The notes: generated from the sequence alone by a model not told the origin. A stretch of DNA of 64,000 nucleotides from Pseudoglutamicibacter cumminsii (GCF_016907775.1 NZ_JAFBCO010000001.1:992001-1056000), one strand, 5' to 3'; numbered from the stretch's first letter, positions 1-9,179 are shown. Made by a program: numbers and translations.

Positions 1-96
1 GAGGCGCTCATCAGGGGCAACAGCTGCGTTCGGTGCAACGGTGCGGCCATCGCCGTGGACAGTCCAGCTGAACATCGGCTTGCTCTTATCTAGCAT
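1..96 (-). CDS. Uracil/xanthine permease family transporter, N-terminal end only
   Basis: Partial: 32 codons remain open to the window edge. The peptide starts MLDKSKPMFSWTVHGDG and continues RTVAPNAAVAPDERL. That resembles the cytoplasmic N-terminus of actinobacterial nucleobase:cation symporter-2 (uracil-xanthine permease) proteins, which carry W-x-x-HGDG and VxPxERL just before the first helix. These proteins take up uracil or xanthine with a cation across the membrane. An AGGGAGA ribosome site lies just before the ATG; the internal ATG at residue 8 is an alternative start. None of the transmembrane region is visible, so the family call rests on a short motif. The gene is divergent from the aldehyde dehydrogenase. 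Confidence 0.55.
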   Translation of the reverse strand, partial: MLDKSKPMFSWTVHGDGRTVAPNAAVAPDERL

Positions 97-255
97 GGTT
101 CTCCCTGAATGACGCCGTCCTCGAAACCCCGCCCGAACAATACGCGGGCATCCCTGACCGCGGCGCACAGCGTCGCGAAAGCATGGTGGGGTCGAAGCGT
201 TATTTTACTCCGCGGCATGCGAACAGACGAACTCAGACGAGAGATGTTCTTGGCC

Positions 256-278
256 GCGCGAATCCGAGCCCATAGGAT
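256..278 (+). promoter_or_regulatory. Predicted leaderless promoter of the aldehyde dehydrogenase gene
   Basis: TTGGCC at 250-255 lies 17 nt before TAGGAT at 273-278. The ATG follows only 6 nt later, so transcription would start at or next to the start codon. No Shine-Dalgarno sequence is visible. The same geometry recurs at a dozen other genes here. Confidence 0.5.
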
Positions 279-284
279 CGAAAC

Positions 285-1724
285 ATGATGGCCTCAAACG
301 TCACACCTGAAAACGCTGCCCGCATCCGCACCGCCCCAGAAGGCGTAGAAAAGCGTGGACTCCACGAGACAGTCACGCACATCCGCGACGGCGCGCACTC
401 TCGCATTGCCCACAAGCGGCGCTTCAGGATCGCCCAGCTCGACGCGCTCGAAAAGCTGCTCGCAGAGAACCGTGACGAACTGCTCGAGGCGCTCGCCGAA
501 GACCTCGGGAAGTCAGCAACCGAATCCTCCGTGGCTGAGCTGCAAGTTGTTCAGGGCGAAATTGAGCACGCCCGCCGCCACCTCGACGACTGGATGATGC
601 GCCGGAAAGTGTCCTCGCCCATCGCGCTGGCCCCTGCATCGGCCACCGTGATGCCACGGCCTAAAGGGCTCGTGCTCATCATCGCGCCGTGGAACTACCC
701 CGTGAACCTCACGCTTGGGCCGCTCGTTGCGGCGCTCGCCGCGGGCTGCTGCGTTGTGCTCAAGCCGAGCGAGCTGGCGCCTGCTACCGCGGACGTCTTG
801 ACGCGGTTGATCCCGAAATACCTCGACCACCGGACTGTGGCGGTCGTCAACGGTGCCGCAGAAGAAACCCAAGAGCTCCTGAAAGAACAGTGGGACCACA
901 TTTTCTTCACCGGTTCCGAGAAGGTAGGACGCATCGTCTACCGCGCGGCGGCGGAACAGATGACGCCGTGCACGCTCGAACTCGGCGGGAAGAGCCCCGC
1001 AGTGGTCGTGGACGGCAACATCAAGACGATCGCGCGCCGTATCGCGTACGGAAAGTTCATGAACGCCGGGCAGACGTGCGTGGCCCCCGACTACATCCTC
1101 GCGGTCGGCTCACGCGTGAGCCGCGGGCTTGAGAAAGAACTGCCTGCCGCGATCCAACAGTTCTACGGCGCAGACCCGCAGAACTCACCTGACTATCCGC
1201 GCATCATCACCCCACGCCATGCAGAGCGGCTCGCGGGCTTCCTCGACCAAGGCCGCGTTGTCACCGGCGGAACAGCGGACGTAGAGGACCGCTACATCGC
1301 CCCGACGGTGCTCGCCGACGTCGACCCCGAGGCGCCCGTCATGCAAGAGGAAATCTTCGGTCCGATCCTGCCGATCATCGAGGTGGATACGCTCGATGAC
1401 GCACTCGACTTCATCGAAGACCGGCCAGACCCGCTCGCCGCATACCTGTTCTCTGACAAGGCAGGAACCCACCGGGTTTTCGAAGACAACGTGCGTGCCG
1501 GCGGAATCTGCATCAACGCGGCCGTGATCCAACTCGCGGTCCCATCGCTGCCGTTCGGTGGCATCGGCGCTTCCGGAATCGGTCAGTACCACGGCAAAGC
1601 AGGCTTCGACGAGTTCAGCCAAGACCGGCCAACCCTGTCCAAGCCGCTACGCTTGGACACCCTGAGGGTCGCTTACCCGCCATACGGGGCAACCAAGTCG
1701 AAACTGCTGAAAGAGCTTCTGTAG
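285..1724 (+). CDS. NAD(P)-dependent aldehyde dehydrogenase, ALDH3-like
   Basis: 479 aa, normal for the soluble aldehyde dehydrogenase family, which oxidises aldehydes to carboxylates with NAD(P)+. Visible features are the cofactor-fold segment IAPWNYPVNLTLGPLV, the general-base Glu in ELGGKSP near residue 232 and the nucleophilic Cys in NAGQTCVAPDY near residue 266. The Cys context and short length match class 3 enzymes (YwdH/ALDH3), which act on medium and long-chain or aromatic aldehydes. The substrate cannot be read from sequence. Two ATGs sit at 285 and 288; 285 is chosen because the TAGGAT box stands 6 nt before it. The gene is monocistronic and ends in a strong hairpin shared with the convergent amidase. 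Confidence 0.9.
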   Translation: MMASNVTPENAARIRTAPEGVEKRGLHETVTHIRDGAHSRIAHKRRFRIAQLDALEKLLAENRDELLEALAEDLGKSATESSVAELQVVQGEIEHARRHLDDWMMRRKVSSPIALAPASATVMPRPKGLVLIIAPWNYPVNLTLGPLVAALAAGCCVVLKPSELAPATADVLTRLIPKYLDHRTVAVVNGAAEETQELLKEQWDHIFFTGSEKVGRIVYRAAAEQMTPCTLELGGKSPAVVVDGNIKTIARRIAYGKFMNAGQTCVAPDYILAVGSRVSRGLEKELPAAIQQFYGADPQNSPDYPRIITPRHAERLAGFLDQGRVVTGGTADVEDRYIAPTVLADVDPEAPVMQEEIFGPILPIIEVDTLDDALDFIEDRPDPLAAYLFSDKAGTHRVFEDNVRAGGICINAAVIQLAVPSLPFGGIGASGIGQYHGKAGFDEFSQDRPTLSKPLRLDTLRVAYPPYGATKSKLLKELL

Positions 1725-1736
1725 GCGGTGCTTACG

Positions 1737-1777
1737 CGGCGTGGGTTGCGGTGGCGGTGTCACTGCAACCCACGCCG
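1737..1777. terminator. Bidirectional terminator hairpin
   Basis: A perfect 13-bp inverted repeat, CGGCGTGGGTTGC (1737-1749) and its complement (1765-1777), with a 15-nt loop. It lies between the convergent stops of the dehydrogenase and the amidase. There is no U-tract, as is common in actinobacteria. Confidence 0.7.
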
Positions 1778-1785
1778 TAGCTCGC

Positions 1786-3339
1786 CTAGATGAGGCTTTC
1801 CGAGGCCAGCTCACGTTGCATCAACGCCGCGATGCACAACAACTGGAGCTCGGAACCCATCCGGCCGATCAGCTGAGCCGACATCGAGAACCCATCCGGA
1901 GTCCACCCCACCGGAACGGTCACAGCCGGCACCCCGGCGACGTTCACCATCGACGTGTACGGCGTGTACAGGCACTGCAAGCGGTAGTCCGTTGCGCCAT
2001 CGTGCTCCGTGAAATAACCGATCCGCGGCGGAGTGTCAGCCATCGCAGGGGTCACCACAACATCGAACGAACCCCACGCAGTCGACATCGCGCCACCGAT
2101 CTCCAGGAGCCGCTCATTCGCGTTCTCCTGCTCCTGCGGGGTGCGGGCCTGCGCCTCAGTACGGAACGACGCCGCGAGGTCACCCAGCTTGTCCTCATAC
2201 TGGATCGGGGCGCGGCCCAGGCCGGCGGTCCAGACTCTGCGGAACGTCTCGTCGTAGTCGCTCGGAGCTTCCCACGGGGACTCCTCGACCGCGGCTCCCA
2301 AGCGCTCCAAAACCGCGCAAGCCCGTGCGAAAGCGGCCTCGGCGGCAGGGGAGATCTCGACTGGCAACGCGGCATCAAACGCGCTCGCACGCGTGAAGCC
2401 CACGTGCAGGCCAGAGAGACCCTCGGAATGATCCAGCGTGTTGATTACGGCGTCCAAGGCCGGGGTTGCTGAGTGACCAGCCGCAAGCCGCGAACGATCA
2501 AACAGCAGGCCATCCAGCATCAACGCGGCGTCACGAGCGTCTCGCCCCAACGGGCCAGTCACGGCGAGCTTCGGGGCGCCCCAACGGTCAACGGCAGACA
2601 CGGTGCCGTCCTCATCAGTGATGTCCTCAACCATCGCGCCGCGGCCCAGCTTGAGGCCCACAAGCCCCGTGGCGGAGGCCGGAATACGAACCGAACCGCC
2701 ACCGTCATTACCCGGCGCAACCGGCATCAAACCGCCAGCGACCGCCGCGGCAGCGCCACCCGAGGAGCCGCCAGGAGTGAGTGAAACGTCCAGCGGATTC
2801 CGAGCAGGCGGATGAATAGGGTTCTCCGAATGGCACGAAAGGAGAAACTCGGGAACCGCCGTCTTGGCGAAGAGATTCGCACCAGCGGAACGCAACCGGG
2901 ACGCGTGCAAGCCATCCTCGCCCACGACCCCATGGTCCACCGCGGCAGAACCGTGCGTAGTAGGCAGACCCGCAACGTCTAGGCCGTCCTTCAAGCCCAT
3001 CGGCAACCCAAGCAACGGCGGGACGCGCTTACCCAATGCGGCAGAATCATCGCCGGCGGAGTTCGATGCGGCGGCAGGGTCTGCGGTGGCGGAGCCGCGG
3101 AAGCCGGCCAGCGCATCGTCGGCTTCACGCGCCTGAGCCAACAGCATGTCCTCATCCCACGTGACGACCGCGTTCAGGTCGGGGTTCTTGGAGCGCACCC
3201 GCTCAGCTACGTCCTGGGCGATCTCAACCGCGGAGATCTCGCCCGCAAGCAACTGACGCCGCAATTCGCTAGCCAGCGGCAAACCATCATCAACCCTGCG
3301 AGGAACACCAGACAACGCTTCCGGAATCTCAAAACTCAT
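1786..3339 (-). CDS. Amidase of the amidase-signature family
   Basis: 517 aa from ATG at 3339. The same frame stays open further upstream, but that extension is a low-complexity FSW-rich peptide read through a repeat and is rejected. Amidase-signature enzymes hydrolyse amide bonds with a Ser-cisSer-Lys triad. The Lys is in MGLKDGLDVAG, and the Gly/Ser-rich signature is GGSSGGAAAAVAGGL followed by GNDGGGSVRIPA. There is no GatB/GatC neighbour, so this is probably a stand-alone amidase and not the glutamyl-tRNA(Gln) amidotransferase A subunit. Likely substrates (short amides, nicotinamide-like or peptide amides) are unknown. It is transcribed divergently from the rhodanese gene across a repeat-bearing spacer. 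Confidence 0.88.
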   Translation of the reverse strand: MSFEIPEALSGVPRRVDDGLPLASELRRQLLAGEISAVEIAQDVAERVRSKNPDLNAVVTWDEDMLLAQAREADDALAGFRGSATADPAAASNSAGDDSAALGKRVPPLLGLPMGLKDGLDVAGLPTTHGSAAVDHGVVGEDGLHASRLRSAGANLFAKTAVPEFLLSCHSENPIHPPARNPLDVSLTPGGSSGGAAAAVAGGLMPVAPGNDGGGSVRIPASATGLVGLKLGRGAMVEDITDEDGTVSAVDRWGAPKLAVTGPLGRDARDAALMLDGLLFDRSRLAAGHSATPALDAVINTLDHSEGLSGLHVGFTRASAFDAALPVEISPAAEAAFARACAVLERLGAAVEESPWEAPSDYDETFRRVWTAGLGRAPIQYEDKLGDLAASFRTEAQARTPQEQENANERLLEIGGAMSTAWGSFDVVVTPAMADTPPRIGYFTEHDGATDYRLQCLYTPYTSMVNVAGVPAVTVPVGWTPDGFSMSAQLIGRMGSELQLLCIAALMQRELASESLI

Positions 3340-3381
3340 ACAACCATGATGCCAACCCGCACCCACAGCGTCACACGAACG

Positions 3382-3430
3382 CCACGAAAACAAAGCACAC
3401 CACGAAAACAAACTGCCCCACGAAAACAAA
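3382..3430 (+). repeat. Three direct 13-bp repeats at an exact 18-bp period
   Basis: CCACGAAAACAAA occurs at 3382, 3400 and 3418, separated by 5 non-conserved bases. It lies in the divergent spacer between the amidase and the rhodanese gene, about 35 bp upstream of a TAGGCT -10 box. A helically phased operator for an unknown regulator is one reading. There is no palindrome within the unit. Confidence 0.75.
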
Positions 3431-3464
3431 GAACACAGAGGCGCTCGATACAGTGGGACATCTG

Positions 3465-3470
3465 TAGGCT
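3465..3470 (+). promoter_or_regulatory. Predicted -10 box of the rhodanese gene
   Basis: TAGGCT, the commonest -10 hexamer of this window, sits 43 nt before the ATG. Unlike most such boxes here it leaves a real leader, with AAGGAGG in front of the start. Confidence 0.4.
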
Positions 3471-3513
3471 GGGAACCACAAATACCGGCCACACCGTGAG
3501 CAAGGAGGACACC

Positions 3514-3843
3514 ATGTCAGACCTCTTCGAAAACGTCAGCGTCAACGACGTCCCAGAGAACGCAGCGATCCTCGATGTTCGCGAACAAGACGAATGGGAC
3601 GCCGGGCACATCGTCGGTGCGCGTCACCTGCCGTTGAGTGAACTCATGCAGCGCTACGAAGAGCTTGATCCAGACGAGGACCTCTACATTGTGTGCCGCA
3701 CCGGTGGCCGCTCGATGCAGGCTTGCGGCTGGCTTGCAAACCAGGGGTACAGCGTCTTCAACATCGCAGGCGGTTCCGGCGCATGGCTTGATGCCGGCAA
3801 GCCGATTGAATGCGATAACGGCGAAACCCCACGCATCAAGTAA
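3514..3843 (+). CDS. Single-domain rhodanese-like sulfurtransferase
   Basis: 109 aa from ATG at 3514, chosen because AAGGAGG (3502-3508) precedes it; a longer in-frame reading begins in the repeat region and is not credible. Single rhodanese domains carry sulfane sulfur as a cysteine persulfide. The active-site loop CRTGGRS is intact, with Cys as the first residue, and the N-terminal ILDVREQDEWDAGHI is the usual CH2A-like motif. The protein is cytoplasmic, with no signal or membrane segment. A 12-bp hairpin follows the gene. Its sulfur acceptor is unknown. Confidence 0.9.
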   Translation: MSDLFENVSVNDVPENAAILDVREQDEWDAGHIVGARHLPLSELMQRYEELDPDEDLYIVCRTGGRSMQACGWLANQGYSVFNIAGGSGAWLDAGKPIECDNGETPRIK

Positions 3844-3881
3844 GCCGCATCAAGTTAGCCGCGCACACCCGTAGCGGACTC

Positions 3882-3915
3882 CGCCTGTGTATGTCGCGCT
3901 GAGCATACACAGGCG
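3882..3915 (+). terminator. Stem-loop between rhodanese gene and pheA
   Basis: A perfect 12-bp inverted repeat, CGCCTGTGTATG / CATACACAGGCG, with a 10-nt loop, followed by an AT-rich stretch (ATATATACATAT). It lies 38 nt after the rhodanese stop and 37 nt before the pheA start. It may terminate the rhodanese transcript or form a leader structure for pheA. Confidence 0.6.
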
Positions 3916-3952
3916 ATATATACATATCTGCGCATATGAGGACATTGCGACC

Positions 3953-4894
3953 GTGAAATACACCTACCTGGGACCAGCCGGAACCTTCTGCGAACAGGCC
4001 CTCCTCACACTCCCTGGGCCCGCCGCGGAACCTGAGCACAACCGAATCCCAGCCACCAACGTCGACGCAGCACTCCAGCTGGTGCGCGACGGTGAGGTTG
4101 ACGCGGCCGTCGTGCCCATCGAAAACTCCGTCGAAGGCGGCGTCTCCGCGACCCTCGATGCGATCGCGGCAGGCGACTCGCTCCATATCGTTGCCGAGGC
4201 CGTGATCCCTGTGACCTTCCAACTCGCTGCACTACCTGGCATCGAGAGTCTTGAAGAGATCCGAACTATCTCAACCCACGGCCACGCGTGGGCCCAATGC
4301 CGGCAATGGGCACAAAACACGATCCCGAATGTCGATTTCCTGCCCGCATCATCAACCGCGGCAGGCGCGCTCGGGCTGCTTGAAGAGAACCCGGCGTATC
4401 AGGCAGCGATCTGCTCGCCGTTGGTAGCGGAGCGCCACAACCTCAAGGTGCTCGCCGAAGGGATTGAAGACAACCACGGCGCTGTTACGCGTTTTGTCAT
4501 GGTCCAGAAACCTGGCCGCATCCCAGAAGCGACAGGATCAGATAAATCGACGATCGTCGTCGAACTGACCCACGACCGCCCCGGCGGCCTGCGTGAAATC
4601 CTCGACCACTTCGCAACCCGCGGCGTCAACCTGACCCGCATCGAATCCCGGCCCACCGGAACCGGGCTCGGCCAATACTTCTTCTCGATCGACCTTGAAG
4701 GCCACATCAGCGAACCCCGAGTCGAAGAAGTACTCCACGGGCTGCACAGGATCAGCACCTATATCCGGTACCTCGGCTCCTACCCATCAGCTACCCCCGT
4801 GGTCGTCAACGTGCCACCTCACGCAACGCCCGAGGCCTACCAAGCCGCCGACGCCTGGCTCAACGAAATCCTTGCGGGCAACAACCCAGCGTAA
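3953..4894 (+). CDS. pheA: Prephenate dehydratase
   Basis: 313 aa from GTG at 3953, which has GAGGA 10 nt upstream; the upstream reading from 3887 runs through the hairpin and is rejected. The enzyme converts prephenate to phenylpyruvate in phenylalanine synthesis. The N-terminus YTYLGPAGTFCEQALL opens the periplasmic-binding-protein-like catalytic domain. The catalytic TRF motif is in NHGAVTRFVMVQ. A C-terminal ACT domain (about residues 200-285) carries GGLREILDHF and the ESRP motif that binds phenylalanine, so feedback inhibition is expected. It is a monofunctional dehydratase with no chorismate mutase domain, as usual in actinobacteria. The gene ends 15 bp from the convergent lipid-kinase stop. 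Confidence 0.95.
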   Translation: MKYTYLGPAGTFCEQALLTLPGPAAEPEHNRIPATNVDAALQLVRDGEVDAAVVPIENSVEGGVSATLDAIAAGDSLHIVAEAVIPVTFQLAALPGIESLEEIRTISTHGHAWAQCRQWAQNTIPNVDFLPASSTAAGALGLLEENPAYQAAICSPLVAERHNLKVLAEGIEDNHGAVTRFVMVQKPGRIPEATGSDKSTIVVELTHDRPGGLREILDHFATRGVNLTRIESRPTGTGLGQYFFSIDLEGHISEPRVEEVLHGLHRISTYIRYLGSYPSATPVVVNVPPHATPEAYQAADAWLNEILAGNNPA

Positions 4895-4909
4895 GCCGGC
4901 ACGCCGGCG

Positions 4910-5926
4910 CTAACTGCGCAGAACGCCGAGCGCCTTCCGGAAACCCTCTGGCAGCATCGCCAGCAAATCCCCACCCGGAGAACACCGATCCACCGGGCGA
5001 GGAACACGCAACCGCAACGCGTGCTTCACAACCTCTGAAGTCAACGTCGTCACCTCACCCACCGGATCACCATCGATCTGCGCCATCACAGGCTTCAAGG
5101 GGCGCACCGAAATCTTCCGCGTCTGCACATGCGCCATCAGCCGCGTGCGCAAATCCTTATGCCACAGCGTTTTCAGGCCCACAATCGACCACCCCAACGC
5201 CGTCCGCGGCCTATACAACACCACATCCTGCACACCATCAGACATCGAAGCGCCCGGCGCGAACTCGATACCGCCCTGAATGAAGCCCGCATTCGCCATC
5301 ACAATAGTGCGGAAATCAACCGTTTCCCACGCGCCCTCACCAAGCCGAACACGAGCCTCCTTAGGGAAACCCGCCAACCGTTGCAAGCCAGCCACAACAT
5401 ACGCGCCCGGACCAATCACCTTCTTCAACACGTGATTCGTGCTCGACATGACCTCCGCGTCGATCCCCACGCCAGCGGCAACAAGACTCAACTGCGAATC
5501 AACAGACCGGTCCCGCTTGACCAACTCAACCCGCAACGCATCCACCTGGTGCACTTCACCCAGCAATGCAGTACGGATCGCACCCGAAACATCATCGGGA
5601 TCAATACCCATATTCCGGGCCAACAAATTCCCCGTGCCCAGAGGCAAAACAGCCAACTCAACATCGCTACGGCCCACCAAATACTCCGCAACAACGCGAA
5701 TCGTGCCGTCCCCACCACCAACAATGATCAGATCCGCACCCGCAGCCAACGCCTCCGCGGCCTGACCCGCCCCCGGATCATCCTCCGTCGTCTCAAAAAA
5801 CAACGGCTCCGCCAAACCCTCAGCCCGCGCAACCTCACGGATCTCCTCGCGGATCGCCTCCAAACCAGGCTTACCGCCGTTCAAAATCACCGCTGGTTGA
5901 ACCACGAACGCACCAAAACCTTTCAC
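4910..5926 (-). CDS. Diacylglycerol kinase-family lipid kinase
   Basis: 338 aa. It belongs to the DAGK catalytic-domain family (YegS/BmrU/DgkB type), which phosphorylates diacylglycerol or related lipids. Seen are an N-terminal NGGKPG (the family's N-P-x-x-G nucleotide loop, with Gly in place of Pro), the hallmark [14 protein letters not shown] near residue 90, and [15 protein letters not shown] shortly after. The C-terminal half has the expected beta-sandwich pattern ending in QIDGDPVG. The start is a GTG at 5926; a second in-frame GTG seven codons on is possible. Lipid specificity is not deducible. The gene is divergent from serS over a 112-bp spacer. Confidence 0.85.
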   Translation of the reverse strand: MKGFGAFVVQPAVILNGGKPGLEAIREEIREVARAEGLAEPLFFETTEDDPGAGQAAEALAAGADLIIVGGGDGTIRVVAEYLVGRSDVELAVLPLGTGNLLARNMGIDPDDVSGAIRTALLGEVHQVDALRVELVKRDRSVDSQLSLVAAGVGIDAEVMSSTNHVLKKVIGPGAYVVAGLQRLAGFPKEARVRLGEGAWETVDFRTIVMANAGFIQGGIEFAPGASMSDGVQDVVLYRPRTALGWSIVGLKTLWHKDLRTRLMAHVQTRKISVRPLKPVMAQIDGDPVGEVTTLTSEVVKHALRLRVPRPVDRCSPGGDLLAMLPEGFRKALGVLRS

Positions 5927-6025
5927 ACCGGTTCACGAACAGGTCGTCACCATAGATTACCGGCCAGGCTACGCAACTATGAACAACACAAGGCACAACA
6001 AACCCCTCAAAATGCACGTGACAGG

Positions 6026-6031
6026 TAGGCT
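6026..6031 (+). promoter_or_regulatory. -10 box of a predicted leaderless serS promoter
   Basis: TAGGCT, 7 nt before the serS ATG at 6039. No ribosome-binding site intervenes. No good -35 hexamer is seen. Confidence 0.5.
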
Positions 6032-6038
6032 TATAACC

Positions 6039-7331
6039 ATGATCGACTTGAAAGACCTGGCCGAAAACCCAGAGAAATACCGTGCATCCCAACGCGCCCG
6101 CGAAGCCGACGAACAACTCGTTGATCGCGTTCTCACGGCCGACTCCGAACGCCGCAGCGCGCTCGCCGAGTTCGAATCACTCCGAGCAGAACAAAAAGCG
6201 TTCGGTAAGAAAGTCGCTCAAGCCTCCGGCGAAGAAAAACAAGCCCTCCTCGAAGGCGTCAAACAGCTCGCCGGCCAAGTCAAGACCGCGGAAGCCGCCG
6301 CAAACAAAGCCCAGGAACAGCGCGACGAGATCGCCGCATCGTTCCCCAACCTCATCATCGACGGCATCCCAACCGGCGGCGAAGACGACTTCGCCGTCCT
6401 CAAAACCCTCGGAACCCCACGCGACTTCACCGCCGAAGGCTTCGAACCGCGAGACCACCTCGAACTCGGCGAAATCCTCGGTGCGATCGACATGGAACGC
6501 GGCGCGAAAGTCTCCGGATCCCGCTTCTACTTCCTCAAAGGCGTAGGCGCACGCCTAGAAATGGCCCTCATCAACATGGGCATGGACCTCGCACTCCGCA
6601 ACGGGTTCGAACCGATCATCACGCCAACACTCGTACGCCCACAAACGATGCGCGGAACCGGCTTCGACGTCGAACACGACGACGAAATCTACCGCCTCGA
6701 AAAAGACGACCTCTACCTCGTCGGCACGTCCGAAGTTGCGCTCGCCGGCTACCACGCCGACGAAATCCTCGACCTCAGCGGCGGTCCCCTCAAGTACGCC
6801 GGCTACTCCACCTGCTACCGCCGCGAAGCCGGCTCCGCAGGCAAAGATACCCGCGGCATCATCCGCGTGCATCAGTTCAACAAGCTGGAAATGTTCATCT
6901 ACTGCCAGCAAGAACAAGCCGAAGAACTCCACGAGCAACTGCTCGCGTGGGAAGAAGAAATGCTGCAGTCCCTCGGGCTCGCCTACCGCGTCATCGACAC
7001 CGCGGCAGGCGACCTCGGAACCAGCGCCGCACGCAAATTCGACTGCGAAGCGTGGGTACCAACCCAAGGAACCTACCGCGAGCTGACCTCCACATCGAAC
7101 TGCACCACGTTCCAGGCCCGCCGCCTCAACGTGCGTGAACGCGTAACCGACGCGGAAGGCAAGAGCAAGGGCACCCGCTCCGTAGCGACGCTCAACGGAA
7201 CGCTCGCAACCACCCGCTGGCTCGTCGCGATCCTGGAAACCCACCAGAACGCCGACGGTTCGGTCACCATCCCAGAAGTCCTACGCCCATACATGGGTGG
7301 AATGGAAAAGCTCGAACCCATCCAGCGGTAG
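6039..7331 (+). CDS. serS: Seryl-tRNA synthetase
   Basis: 430 aa from ATG at 6039 ([15 protein letters not shown]). The 20-codon longer reading would include the -10 box. The enzyme charges tRNA-Ser with serine. An N-terminal antiparallel coiled-coil arm (residues about 30-100, rich in Ala/Glu/Lys) precedes a class II catalytic core. Motif 2 is at [18 protein letters not shown] and motif 3 in [14 protein letters not shown]. Sense codons are strongly C-ending, unlike the fol genes further right. The stop codon is embedded in the left arm of a terminator hairpin. Confidence 0.97.
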   Translation: MIDLKDLAENPEKYRASQRAREADEQLVDRVLTADSERRSALAEFESLRAEQKAFGKKVAQASGEEKQALLEGVKQLAGQVKTAEAAANKAQEQRDEIAASFPNLIIDGIPTGGEDDFAVLKTLGTPRDFTAEGFEPRDHLELGEILGAIDMERGAKVSGSRFYFLKGVGARLEMALINMGMDLALRNGFEPIITPTLVRPQTMRGTGFDVEHDDEIYRLEKDDLYLVGTSEVALAGYHADEILDLSGGPLKYAGYSTCYRREAGSAGKDTRGIIRVHQFNKLEMFIYCQQEQAEELHEQLLAWEEEMLQSLGLAYRVIDTAAGDLGTSAARKFDCEAWVPTQGTYRELTSTSNCTTFQARRLNVRERVTDAEGKSKGTRSVATLNGTLATTRWLVAILETHQNADGSVTIPEVLRPYMGGMEKLEPIQR

Positions 7332-7363
7332 CCGTGCCGCGCTAGCTAGAGCGCACGGCTACC
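7327..7363 (+). terminator. serS terminator overlapping its stop codon
   Basis: An 11-bp perfect inverted repeat, GGTAGCCGTGC (7327-7337) and GCACGGCTACC (7353-7363). The TAG stop of serS lies within the left arm. No T-run follows. Confidence 0.65.
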
Positions 7364-7410
7364 CGAGGGCCCGCCCCACAAAGAATCCCAGCTGAAAGAG
7401 CAAGGTTGAG

Positions 7411-8211
7411 ATGAGTGAGAACAGCCCGTACATGATCTGCCTCGACGTCGACGGCACCATCGTCGACCATTCAGGCGAACTCTTCGAACCCGTCCGCGAA
7501 GCCGTCCACGCAGTCAGGCGGGCGGGCCACGAAGTCATCATCGCAACAGGCCGCTCGCTCCCTGCGACGTTGCCTGTTGCGGAGGCTTTGGGGATCGATA
7601 AAGGCCACGTGGTCTCCTCCAATGGCGGCGTCACCGCGCAGCTCGACCCCGCGTATTCGCGTGGATTCTCGGTGGTCGACCGGCGTACTTTTGACCCCGA
7701 ACCGGCTCTGCGGGCCCTCCAGGAAGCGCTCCCCGTGGCGAAGTTCGCGATCGAAACAGACAAAGGCGACTTCCTTTCGACCGAACGCTTCCAAGACGCG
7801 AGCTTCGGCGTCCAGGCCCGCGGCGTCAGCCTCGAGGAAATGATGGAAGCCGATGCGGTGCGGCTCGTCGTGTTCTCAACCGACTCAACCGCGGAAGACT
7901 TCGGCCGTGCCGTCGAAGGCATCGGCCTCTCTGGCGTCACCTACTCCGTCGGCTGGTCCGCGTGGCTCGACATCGCCGCGCACGGCGTAACGAAAGGCTC
8001 CGCACTCGAAGCGTTGCGCTCACGGCTCGGCTTCCCGATCGAAAAGACCGTGGCGGTCGGCGACGGCCGCAACGACATCGAAATGCTGGCATGGGCCGAA
8101 CGCGGCGTAGCGATGGGACAAGCCGTTGAAGAGGTCCGCGCAGCAGCCGGCGAAGTCACCGGCCACGTCAACGACCACGGCCTCGCCGACGTCCTGAACT
8201 CACTGCTGTAG
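7411..8211 (+). CDS. HAD-superfamily phosphatase, Cof type (IIB)
   Basis: 266 aa, standard for Cof-like HAD hydrolases, cytosolic Mg-dependent phosphatases acting on sugar phosphates, FMN or pyridoxal phosphate. Motif I is CLDVDGTIV with the nucleophilic Asp and the +2 Asp. The Thr/Ser of motif II is in EVIIATGRSLPA. The motif III Lys lies in VTKGSALEAL and motif IV is GDGRNDIEML. The C2B cap lies between residues about 85 and 185. It starts at ATG 7411 after a weak AAGG and ends 4 bp from the convergent LysR-type gene. In actinobacteria a Cof-type HAD gene commonly follows serS. Substrate unknown. Confidence 0.88.
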   Translation: MSENSPYMICLDVDGTIVDHSGELFEPVREAVHAVRRAGHEVIIATGRSLPATLPVAEALGIDKGHVVSSNGGVTAQLDPAYSRGFSVVDRRTFDPEPALRALQEALPVAKFAIETDKGDFLSTERFQDASFGVQARGVSLEEMMEADAVRLVVFSTDSTAEDFGRAVEGIGLSGVTYSVGWSAWLDIAAHGVTKGSALEALRSRLGFPIEKTVAVGDGRNDIEMLAWAERGVAMGQAVEEVRAAAGEVTGHVNDHGLADVLNSLL

Positions 8212-8215
8212 TTTT

Positions 8216-9136
8216 CTAGTCCTCGACTTCAGCGATAGCGCCGCGGACCGCGGCCTCCAGCCGTTTCGCAGCGTGTCCCGTGCGTCCAGAAGCCCACGGA
8301 GCAACCAGCTCCAAGTGCCGCGCGAAACGTGCGTCTTCAAACGGAACCAACGCAACATCGTCGTTCACCATGTGCTCAGCAAGATGCGGAATCAAACCCA
8401 CCGCAAGCCCCGCACCCACCAAGCCAAGCAGCGACGGCAGGTCATCAGTGCGCAGCGTCGAAATGTTCAGCTGAAGCCCCGCGCCGGCGAACACATCCAT
8501 GACCACCTGGTCCATAGGGTCCCCTTCCTTGGTGCCCAAAGCCCAGCGTTCACGTGCGAGCGGCGCCAAATCATCAGCGCGAATAACACTGCGCTCAGCC
8601 GCCCAATGATCCGTAGGGACCGCCAATAAGAGCTCATCCTTGTATAAAGGAATCCGCAACGCACGCGGACCGAGAGCCAGCGGATAGCCCTCGACCGCGT
8701 AAATGATCGCCGCATCCAGATCCCGGCGCTTGATGTGCTGGATCAGATCCGGGCTTTCCTCAAGGGTCGGCTCAGCCTCGAAACCAAGCAGTTCAGCATT
8801 GCGAACAATCGACGGCAACAGGCGCGCGGCCGCGGTGGGGAAGATACCCAACTTGAGGCGGGTACGACCCAAGCGAGCAAGATCCCTGGTGTCCCGAAGC
8901 GCGGACTCCGATAACGCGAGGATCTCCGCTGCCCGCTCCGCCATGAGCTCACCCGCGTGCGTTAGCCGCGTGCCGCGGGTGTCACGGACTGTGAGCTGCG
9001 AACCAACCGCGCGGTCAAGATTGCCCAAATGATGGTCAACCGTGGGTTGCGACCAGCCCAGCGAGCGTGCGGCTTTAGCGACCGAACCGTGCCGTGCGAT
9101 CGCATCGAGCGCCTGGAGTTGTCGCGTATCAAGCAT
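8216..9136 (-). CDS. LysR-family transcriptional regulator
   Basis: 306 aa. The N-terminal winged helix-turn-helix (residues about 1-60) reads LDTRQLQALDAIARHGSVAKAARSL in two overlapping halves, with SQPTVDHHLGNLD as recognition helix. The rest is a two-lobe substrate-binding domain. It starts at ATG 9136 with AAAGG upstream. It is divergent from the PLP decarboxylase gene and separated by 116 bp holding two palindromes, the classic arrangement for a LysR regulator controlling its neighbour and itself. The effector is unknown; an amino acid is plausible given the neighbour. Confidence 0.88.
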   Translation of the reverse strand: MLDTRQLQALDAIARHGSVAKAARSLGWSQPTVDHHLGNLDRAVGSQLTVRDTRGTRLTHAGELMAERAAEILALSESALRDTRDLARLGRTRLKLGIFPTAAARLLPSIVRNAELLGFEAEPTLEESPDLIQHIKRRDLDAAIIYAVEGYPLALGPRALRIPLYKDELLLAVPTDHWAAERSVIRADDLAPLARERWALGTKEGDPMDQVVMDVFAGAGLQLNISTLRTDDLPSLLGLVGAGLAVGLIPHLAEHMVNDDVALVPFEDARFARHLELVAPWASGRTGHAAKRLEAAVRGAIAEVED

Positions 9137-9179
9137 GAATGTGCCTTTGTGGCCGGGGTAGAAACGAGTGAGCGCTACT

